Shown here: in pieces, positions 57,880-64,000 of the stretch | How the letters are laid out: each line of letters begins with the position of its first letter | Numbering within the stretch: the first letter of the stretch is position 1 | Source: Vibrio sp. S17_S38 | GTDB lineage: Bacteria; Pseudomonadota; Gammaproteobacteria; Enterobacterales; Vibrionaceae | Length of the DNA: 64,000 nucleotides | Assembly: GCF_014694375.1 (NCBI RefSeq) | Contig: NZ_JAAUWW010000013.1 | Location: forward strand, 1-64,000 | Reading direction: 5' to 3' | Program-made: the position numbers and the translations under genes | Notes under the pieces: generated by a model | Seen by the model: the letters and a program-made list of their open reading frames with translations, nothing else | Told to the model about the DNA's origin: nothing | The model's database searches: none

Positions 57880-58011
57880 CAAGCAGAAATTGAATTTAGT
57901 TATATACAGTAGAAATAATTACTTTCAACGATTTCAGCTAAAGTGTAATTTTTTCATACTTAATCCCTTATATTGTTTTAGCCCACATCAAATTGATATG
58001 GGCTTTTTTTT
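57880..58011 (+). ncRNA. Candidate small RNA, about 130 nt
   Basis: A perfect -10 element TATAAT (57868-57873), with a poor -35 CTGAAT at 16 bp spacing, predicts a start near 57880. The transcript would end in a terminator at 57980-58011. It contains an AU-rich stretch with UUUUUUC shortly before the terminator, as in Hfq-binding RNAs. Both flanking genes are on the other strand. The RNA is opposite no coding sequence. No known Vibrio small RNA was recognised. Confidence 0.4.
57980..58011 (+). terminator. Orphan plus-strand intrinsic terminator
   Basis: AGCCCA/TGGGCT (57980-57985 and 57999-58004) with an inner ATC/GAT stem is followed by eight T. The minus strand lacks a U-run, so it does not serve nhaA. 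Confidence 0.8.
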
Positions 58012-58043
58012 ATCTATTTCGTGAATGCCTAAAGTCGTTATAA

Positions 58044-59219
58044 CTATTTTTCTTTTGATAATGCTGCTTTTGACGGCTCATCTTTCGGTAAGAAAATATG
58101 CAGTAAAATATAACCTAAAATTGCTGCTGTTGTAGAACCAATCAAAATACCCAAGCGTGAATAAGTATCAAAAGCTGCATCTACATTGGTAAAAGCCAAA
58201 GACGATATAAATATAGACATAGTAAAGCCAATACCACATAGCACTGATACTGCAAAGATCTGTTTGAAATTAATCCCTTCGGGTAATTTGGCAAAACCCA
58301 GCTTTACAGAAATCCAGCTGAAACTAAATACACCAAGAGGTTTACCAACGAGTAGACCAAGCGCAATACCAAGTGGCAACATTGAAGTTAATCCGCTCAT
58401 GGATACACCTTGTAGCGAAATCCCTGCATTGGCGAACGCAAACAATGGCAAAATCAAAAAAGACACATATGGATGTAAGGCATGTTCTAAATGCTTTAAT
58501 GGCGATCTTTGTTCTTCTTTGCCTTTCAAAGGAATGGTAAAACCAATCACGACACCCGCTAAAGTTGCATGAACACCAGACTGTAAAACGCTCACCCATA
58601 GAATAAAGCCGACCAATAAATACCAGCGAATTTGTGTGACATTCTTAAGATTCATTACGAACAATACCGCGGTTGAGATGAGGCCAACCAATAGTGCTAA
58701 AGTTGAAAGATCATTTGAATAAAACAATGCAATGATCACGACCACACCTAAATCATCAATGATCGCTAATGCCAATAAGAATACTTTTAAACTAACAGGC
58801 ACACGGCTACCTAACAAAGCCATAATACCTAATGCAAAAGCAATATCTGTTGCAGCAGGAATTGCCCAACCACTCACGGCAATAGGATCATTACCATTAA
58901 AAGCAAGATAGACCAAAGCCGGAGCTAACATTCCACCTATGGCTGCAATCGCAGGAAACAACGCTGTTTCTTTCGATTTTAAAGCACCTTCCAATAACTC
59001 ACGTTTTACTTCCAATCCAATTAATAAGAAGAATACCGCCATCAAGCCATCATTAATCCAATGCGAAGAAGACATACCCAAAATATCAATATGTAATGCT
59101 GCTTGGTACGTTTCGTTAAAAGCAGAGTTGGCAACAAACATAGCAAGTACGGCCGCAATCACTAAGATAATGCCACTGGCCGATTCCTTTTTAAAAAAAT
59201 TAAACATACTACCACTCAT
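58044..59219 (-). CDS. nhaA: Na+/H+ antiporter NhaA
   Basis: This 391-residue antiporter expels sodium in exchange for protons and sets pH and salt tolerance. The ion site is the paired aspartates in [19 protein letters not shown] (about residues 160-165). The pH-sensing histidine is in [30 protein letters not shown] and [16 protein letters not shown] are also typical. Full length with twelve expected segments. AAAGGAAC lies before the start. A T-N11-A palindrome upstream fits LysR-type control by NhaR; no nhaR is in the window. Confidence 0.95.
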   Translation of the reverse strand: MSGSMFNFFKKESASGIILVIAAVLAMFVANSAFNETYQAALHIDILGMSSSHWINDGLMAVFFLLIGLEVKRELLEGALKSKETALFPAIAAIGGMLAPALVYLAFNGNDPIAVSGWAIPAATDIAFALGIMALLGSRVPVSLKVFLLALAIIDDLGVVVIIALFYSNDLSTLALLVGLISTAVLFVMNLKNVTQIRWYLLVGFILWVSVLQSGVHATLAGVVIGFTIPLKGKEEQRSPLKHLEHALHPYVSFLILPLFAFANAGISLQGVSMSGLTSMLPLGIALGLLVGKPLGVFSFSWISVKLGFAKLPEGINFKQIFAVSVLCGIGFTMSIFISSLAFTNVDAAFDTYSRLGILIGSTTAAILGYILLHIFLPKDEPSKAALSKEK

Positions 59220-59320
59220 TAATTATTGTTCCTTTAAGACTAGCTTATTTAGATGAGGTCAAAGAAGTATTCATACTATCAGTCATTAGAATAAGTAAAA
59301 ATCGATTGTTTGGAGCCTAC

Positions 59321-59339
59321 AGATCGGATTTTCCGATCT
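59321..59339. promoter_or_regulatory. Candidate NhaR (LysR-type) operator upstream of nhaA
   Basis: AGATCGGA-TTT-TCCGATCT is a perfect 8-bp inverted repeat that contains the LysR-type T-N11-A motif (59324 to 59336). It lies about 100-120 bp before the nhaA start. Assignment to NhaR is by position only. Confidence 0.5.
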
Positions 59340-59455
59340 AACATGTGAATGATTCGATATTGATAGCACAATAAATTTGATGAAGTGATTATGAACCGAT
59401 TAAATTTTCCCCCGTAATTAAACACTCAAATAATTTATACGTTGAATCTAAGTTT

Positions 59456-60571
59456 TTACTCCGATGTTGAGCGCATAAACCCAACCCCTATATGACTACC
59501 AGTAACTTTAATCGGCCCTTCCCAAGAAGGTATCCAAAAAGGCAACCATAATTCATTTTCAATCGTTTGAGTGATTAAGCTAATATTGTACTTAGGTATT
59601 TCGATTACCCATCGAAGTGCTAATGTTTTACCATTTAAAAGCGTTGCATTCTCTAAAGGATAAAGTCGAATTTCGTCATTAGAGATCTTAGTAACAGACC
59701 CGCTTCTATCGGCAAGCATGCCAGTTACGAACTTCATTTGATCTTGTTTGTGATATTGATTTAAAACTAATACTCGACCATCAGTCAAATGAATAGAAAA
59801 TGAATTTAACTCGAAACCATTTTCTGGTAGTAAATCATTACCCCATTCTTTATCTATCCACGCTAATCCCTGCACCATCACACTTTTACCATTAAGATTT
59901 AATGTGCCTTTGGTCCTTAAAAAAGGGGCACTAAACTTATAACTCACTTTAGCTGGGATATTATGCAGCACGCTATAGCCTTTATCCCCAGGTAAAACAT
60001 AAGGGCCGTAAGCTTCTGATTTTAGATCAACAGAAAAATCATCCGTATGTGCTGATAAATAATTTGGCAGTGCAGTATTATTGCGTGATTGCAACGTCCA
60101 GTTATCAATCCAAAGATGAAATGGATCCATAAACACACCAGCTTGTCCTACACCGCCTCTAGCAATTCTTTGCTGCGACCATGACTTTCCTCCTGTTGAA
60201 ACAACAAGTTGAGCAGTATAAATTTGTGTGTTATGCCACCCCACACCATTTTCATCGCTATTGGCAACACGATAAACCAGAAATTGGATGCCATAGTCTT
60301 TACCATCAGAACCTTTTACATTCGCTCGATAATGCCAAGTTTCATAATGAAAACCAGTGTGCTCATTCATGTCGCTTGCAACAGAAACTGCTTGTCCAGG
60401 CACGACTGGTTCAAAAATTAATGCTTCTTTCTTCACATTTGAGTTGATAGCTGATTCAGGTTGGGTAGTGATTAGGTGTTGGAAGAAAAAATAGGTAAGC
60501 AACCATAGACTAAATACGACAATAGCAGACAAACTCACAAGTTTAATACACAACCAATGCTTCTTAGTCAT
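59456..60571 (-). CDS. AttH/CrtC-like lipocalin-domain protein
   Basis: This 371-residue protein has an N-terminal membrane anchor (residues 10-33) and then a double lipocalin-like beta domain of the AttH/CrtC (hydroxyneurosporene synthase-like) family. Typical blocks are HYETWHYRANVKG, NTQIYTAQLVV, GLAWIDKEWGNDLLPENGFELNSF and the C-terminal TGSHIGVGFMRSTSE. Its ATG overlaps the stop of the ABC permease by four bases. With the ATPase it forms an export system like Agrobacterium AttEFGH. I infer that it receives a hydrophobic substrate from the permease on the periplasmic side. The ligand is unknown. Confidence 0.82.
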   Translation of the reverse strand: MTKKHWLCIKLVSLSAIVVFSLWLLTYFFFQHLITTQPESAINSNVKKEALIFEPVVPGQAVSVASDMNEHTGFHYETWHYRANVKGSDGKDYGIQFLVYRVANSDENGVGWHNTQIYTAQLVVSTGGKSWSQQRIARGGVGQAGVFMDPFHLWIDNWTLQSRNNTALPNYLSAHTDDFSVDLKSEAYGPYVLPGDKGYSVLHNIPAKVSYKFSAPFLRTKGTLNLNGKSVMVQGLAWIDKEWGNDLLPENGFELNSFSIHLTDGRVLVLNQYHKQDQMKFVTGMLADRSGSVTKISNDEIRLYPLENATLLNGKTLALRWVIEIPKYNISLITQTIENELWLPFWIPSWEGPIKVTGSHIGVGFMRSTSE

Positions 60572-63024
60572 GATAATGAGCCCCTTAATAATTTCATAGG
60601 TGTCGTTTTAACCATTAACCATACTGGCCAAGCACCTGCAATAAATAAGGTCAATAATGACCATGCAAAAGTTGATAAATATTGCCATGGTAAAATCTGC
60701 AACTGCATTGTCCACCCAAAAGCACTTTTCAACACTACGTCAACCATTAACTGAGCGAGAATAATGCCTAATGGCAATGCAATAAAAGCAGTAAATAGCC
60801 CTATAACCAATAATTGCAGAGCACCAAGTAGCACTAATTCCTTTCCTGAAATACCAAAGCATCGTAATAAAGCGACTTGCCTTTGCCGTGAGATCTCACC
60901 AGCTACTGTTGAAAAAAACAATCCAAATATAGCAATAAATAAGGTCAACTTACCTAGAGTGTCGGCAACTTTAAAGGTTTGATCAAACACCATCATAGCC
61001 TGATTATGCATCATCATATTGTTATAAATACGATCTGTTGAGAGACTAAACCTATGCTCAATTCGTTGTGTAAAATCAAGGGTATTAACTTTAGAATTCA
61101 ATACTACCCCTAATGCGACATTTCCCCCTTCAGGAAAAATCTTACTCCACATATGTTCAGAGATAATGACCTGCTTATAAGGATTACCATAATCATAATA
61201 GATGCCGAGCACTTGCCAATTATGCCCTAAGGGTTCAGGTAAAATAATACGATCACCTGGATGCAGGTTTTCTTTCAACGCCATCGATTCGCTGACCATT
61301 ACGCCACGAGAATTATGCAGATGCTCCCAATAATCGGGTACTGCAAGCTTAACCGTTAAAGCCGTCTGCTCACCTTCCGAGCTCCCCGAACTCACAATTT
61401 GTAAGCTTCCAGTATCCGTTTGAAGCGATTTCTCCCAACGCCACCATACATTTTTCACTTCAGGTTGAAGAGGCAACCATTGTCCAATTCGAGCAGAAGA
61501 AGCAATCGTTGGTGTGATGTATAAATCGGCGGATAAGCGTTGAACTAACCATTGGTCTGTCGTTTGTCTAAAACTTCCTACAACAGTTTCCACACCAATA
61601 TTGGTTGCTAATGCCAGCATAAATGCCATGGCAGCCACACCGCGATAACTTAAACTCGCACCAAGATCTGAAAAGAACCAACGCACTTTGACCCAAGGCA
61701 TCGTGAATGAAAAACTTAAGAATAATCGCCATAAGAAAAACGGCATCATCAACCCGACACTCACTAATAATAATGCAATCAGGGTGAAACCTTCTGCTTG
61801 AGATTTCGTTGTTTGATATAAAGCCACCGCTGCTACTATACAAATACAGGCAAAAATAGCTTGTAATGTAAATTCACGGCCAGCAAAACGAATCAAAGAT
61901 AGCTTTGATGCCAATCGAATAGGTTGTGTTCTAACCAACCGAACCAACGGCCATGCACAAGATAATAGACAGCCAAAAATAGACATTAATAAACTGTATT
62001 GACTCCATTCCCAGTTCCAATCAATTTTTAACCCAACATCGGCTTTATATAAGTCACTTAAACTGGCAGATACTGATGGCATTAACCTATTGGCAAGCTC
62101 TAGGCCTAGCATCGTTCCACTGACCCAACCAACCAAAATCCAGCCACTAATTTCTAATAATAACGCTTTCGTTAATTGCCAGCCTGAAACTCCCGTTAAA
62201 CGAAGAAGTCCAACTAAAGGTTGTCGTTGAGTAAAAGACAAAGACATTGCTTGATAAAAAATAAATAGGCCGACTAAAAAGGATAGCATCCCCATTGCCG
62301 TCAAGTTCATATGAAAAGCTTTCGTTAATGCTCCCAACTCTACCCGAGTATTACGATGCATCGAAATACCTTGCGGCAAGAATTTTCGCAATCGCTCTAG
62401 CTTATCTGGAGACATCGCACTGCATGCCACCATATCGAATCCACCACTTGGATTAAGTTGACGAAGTAGCGCAATATCAACCACTAAACGCGAACCAGAA
62501 ATCCGCTCCATGGTATCTACTTTTATCGGACCTAAGGTTTGCCCACCATGAAGAGGTATATAGTCTCCATCATCAAGATCTAAATATGTCGATAACTGAC
62601 GACTGACCAATACAGGATATGGAGGGCGCATCAAAGAAAGAATATCGACTTCAGAAAGTGGTTTTCCTGAACGAAAAGACATCATAGAAACAGGGTCAAA
62701 ACCAACAATATTAAGTTGCGTACCTTTTTCTGTCGAAACACGATAAGTATCAAAAGGTACACATTGATTAAAACCATTACGGCGTAATTGAATATAAAGC
62801 CCTTGAGGGATCTTATTACCTGAATGTTTGGTTTGAATACGATAAGGCAAAGGATTAGAAAAAAGTTTTTCGCCTTGAGCATAACTTTGTTTTGCGTGGT
62901 AGTTAACCGCAAGCACCCCGACCAATAAGGAAATGCCGAGTGTTAACCCTAGCCAAACTAATAATATTTGAAAAGGATGACGACGATAATGGCCAAGTAG
63001 AGCTTTAGCTACGGGCCATAACAT
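60568..63024 (-). CDS. FtsX/MacB-type ABC permease, ten-segment form
   Basis: This 818-residue permease has an N-terminal segment, a large periplasmic domain (about 45-240), three segments, a central four-segment stretch (about 370-490), a second periplasmic domain (about 500-690) and three final segments. It has two FtsX-like halves, as in AttF/AttG fusions or YbbP. YbbP-type permeases export or extract lipids and do not import. The ATG at 63024 is chosen because GGAGGG lies eight bases upstream; a GTG nine codons earlier would cover that site. It overlaps the ATPase gene by 20 bases and the AttH gene by four. Confidence 0.86.
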   Translation of the reverse strand: MLWPVAKALLGHYRRHPFQILLVWLGLTLGISLLVGVLAVNYHAKQSYAQGEKLFSNPLPYRIQTKHSGNKIPQGLYIQLRRNGFNQCVPFDTYRVSTEKGTQLNIVGFDPVSMMSFRSGKPLSEVDILSLMRPPYPVLVSRQLSTYLDLDDGDYIPLHGGQTLGPIKVDTMERISGSRLVVDIALLRQLNPSGGFDMVACSAMSPDKLERLRKFLPQGISMHRNTRVELGALTKAFHMNLTAMGMLSFLVGLFIFYQAMSLSFTQRQPLVGLLRLTGVSGWQLTKALLLEISGWILVGWVSGTMLGLELANRLMPSVSASLSDLYKADVGLKIDWNWEWSQYSLLMSIFGCLLSCAWPLVRLVRTQPIRLASKLSLIRFAGREFTLQAIFACICIVAAVALYQTTKSQAEGFTLIALLLVSVGLMMPFFLWRLFLSFSFTMPWVKVRWFFSDLGASLSYRGVAAMAFMLALATNIGVETVVGSFRQTTDQWLVQRLSADLYITPTIASSARIGQWLPLQPEVKNVWWRWEKSLQTDTGSLQIVSSGSSEGEQTALTVKLAVPDYWEHLHNSRGVMVSESMALKENLHPGDRIILPEPLGHNWQVLGIYYDYGNPYKQVIISEHMWSKIFPEGGNVALGVVLNSKVNTLDFTQRIEHRFSLSTDRIYNNMMMHNQAMMVFDQTFKVADTLGKLTLFIAIFGLFFSTVAGEISRQRQVALLRCFGISGKELVLLGALQLLVIGLFTAFIALPLGIILAQLMVDVVLKSAFGWTMQLQILPWQYLSTFAWSLLTLFIAGAWPVWLMVKTTPMKLLRGSLS

Positions 63025-63679
63025 TGAGTTGCCCTCCTTGTAAACGGACACAACCGTTTTCTAAATGCAAAGCCACCCTTTCAGAGTGCGTGACCAATAA
63101 TAATGTGCAATCCATTTTGGTGGTTAAGCTGATTAATAAGCGCATCACCGCTTCTGCATTTTTTTCGTCAAGACTTCCAGTCGGTTCATCTGCAAGCAGC
63201 AAGGATGGCTCCATATATAAAGCACGAGCGATCGCGGCTCTCTGCTGTTGCCCACCAGACACTTCTTCAGGATAACGACCAAGTAACGGCATAAGATCAA
63301 GCGAGGACAATATTTGACGCCAAAGTTTAGGATCTTCAGGTAAGCCTTTTAATTGACGGCAGAATCGGATGTTATCGGCAATATTAAGAGTGGTTAGGAG
63401 ATTAAACTGCTGGAATATAAGACCGATATTATTACGACGAAAAGCCGTTCGTTCTCTTTCAGCGGCCGAGTGCATTGGAAAATCAGAAAACCAGATATCA
63501 CCTGAATCACAAGAATCAAGACCTGCGATAAGATTCAATAATGTACTTTTCCCTGACCCACTTTCACCCATTAATGCTAACTGATCGCCACGATTTAATG
63601 CTAACTCTGCCCCTTGTAAAACAGGAGTAAATACCCCCCCATCCATATAGCCTTTACAAAGATTTTTAAGCTGTAACAT
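63005..63679 (-). CDS. ABC ATPase of the AttH operon (LolD/MacB type)
   Basis: This 224-residue ATPase has Walker A GESGSGKST (about 38-46), signature VSGGQQQRAAIARAL, Walker B LLLADEPTGSLD and switch histidine in LLVTHSE. The Q-loop is LIFQQFNLLTTL. It belongs to the LolD/MacB/YbbA group, whose partners are mechanotransmission permeases with large periplasmic domains. First gene of the three-gene leftward operon. Overlaps the permease by 20 bases. Promoter not resolved in 63680-63843. Confidence 0.9.
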   Translation of the reverse strand: MLQLKNLCKGYMDGGVFTPVLQGAELALNRGDQLALMGESGSGKSTLLNLIAGLDSCDSGDIWFSDFPMHSAAERERTAFRRNNIGLIFQQFNLLTTLNIADNIRFCRQLKGLPEDPKLWRQILSSLDLMPLLGRYPEEVSGGQQQRAAIARALYMEPSLLLADEPTGSLDEKNAEAVMRLLISLTTKMDCTLLLVTHSERVALHLENGCVRLQGGQLNVMARS

Positions 63680-63843
63680 TACATTCTCGCCGTTATCGTT
63701 TATCCGTGAGGAAATCTACACCAATTATCTTGCTTTAGAAAGCCTATTAAACAAAGGGAAATAGTGTATGGTCATTTAAAAAATTGAATAGTTAATCAAA
63801 GCTACATATATCAAGGCTTAATTTCAGCGGTCTAATACGATTT

Positions 63844-64000
63844 CTAGATTGACAGCCATGGTATCTCAGCCAAGGATTTACCTACATTATCTGGAAATAC
63901 CACGTACTCTCCATGATATTTTACAATAGATTTATAATCCGTTTGCTTATGCAATAGAAAACCACTTTTACTTGCTTCTTCAACAAATGCAACATGGTTA
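63844..64000 (-). CDS. Partial gene, 3' end only (runs off right edge)
   Basis: The last 51 codons of a leftward gene are visible, ending in a TAG whose complement is at 63844-63846. The reading frame is open to the window edge. The sequence (SKSGFLLHKQTDYKS, then HGEYVVFPDNVGKSLAEIPW) looks like a real globular C-terminus, but I do not recognise the family. Its relation to the AttH operon, 165 bp further on, is unclear; the gap shows no terminator. Confidence 0.5.
   Translation of the reverse strand, partial: NHVAFVEEASKSGFLLHKQTDYKSIVKYHGEYVVFPDNVGKSLAEIPWLSI

Larger units (their letters stand above)
57662..58043. other. Intergenic region nhaA-psrA with orphan plus-strand terminator
   Basis: 382 bp between two leftward genes. 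It holds the psrA palindrome at its left end and, on the plus strand, a perfect TATAAT and a strong terminator without a gene upstream. A 34-codon plus-strand frame (57759-57863) has no ribosome site and looks like chance. Confidence 0.5.

Overview
The window is a gene-dense, AT-rich stretch of a gammaproteobacterial chromosome, almost certainly Vibrionaceae (probably Vibrio). The evidence is a set of Vibrio-type genes: a PurC of 367 residues, the aspartate 1-decarboxylase PanP, a TfoX/Sxy competence regulator, FabV, a PsrA-type regulator beside fadE, the Aap amino-acid ABC operon, and the YccA-TusE-YccX-RlmI and TrxB-CydD-CydC neighbourhoods shared with E. coli. I see no rRNA, tRNA, CRISPR array, insertion sequence or prophage. 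It reads as core chromosome.

Layout. 1-3.8 kb: a MazG-like pyrophosphohydrolase, then a leftward met8-like/btuC/btuD group, with a possible sigma54-driven small RNA beyond btuD. 4.3-8.6 kb: aapJQMP, with a UUCG hairpin after the binding-protein gene. 8.9-12.1 kb: yccA, tusE, yccX, rlmI and a DUF2750 gene. 12.1-14.9 kb: leftward queC, overlapping an exported Nudix/PAP2-like fusion, and a GNAT gene. 15.1-18.0 kb: a LysE exporter, the cystine carrier tcyP and a DEDDh exonuclease. 18.4-23.8 kb: a DUF2760 protein and two atypical Hsp70s, the most system-like uncharacterised locus here. 23.8-29.8 kb: ydiJ, a DUF2786 gene, a small Cys-pair protein, aqpZ and a LexA-controlled SulA-like gene. 30-36.6 kb: purC with a PurR box, maeA, sanA, a diguanylate cyclase and a DUF2797 gene. 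36.7-42.6 kb: trxB, cydDC and serC. 42.8-47.7 kb: ydgA-type DUF945, a small beta-barrel, tfoX, lysO and a periplasmic unknown. 47.8-53.0 kb: panP, hexR with a candidate autoregulatory site, grxA and ybjL. 53.2-57.7 kb: fabV, fadE and psrA. 58-63.7 kb: nhaA and a three-gene AttH/ABC export operon. The 3' end of one more leftward gene runs off the right edge.

The genes divide into nutrient uptake and export (Btu, Aap, TcyP, LysE, LysO, AqpZ, NhaA), redox homeostasis (TrxB, GrxA, CydDC, the cystine carrier), lipid metabolism (FabV, FadE, PsrA), central carbon control (MaeA, HexR) and stress response (SulA-like, SanA, YccA, Hsp70 cassette). Most transcription units are short and end in clear intrinsic terminators, many shared by convergent genes. 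Two rho-independent terminators have no suitable gene upstream (808-837 on minus, 57980-58011 on plus), and each may end an unannotated small RNA.
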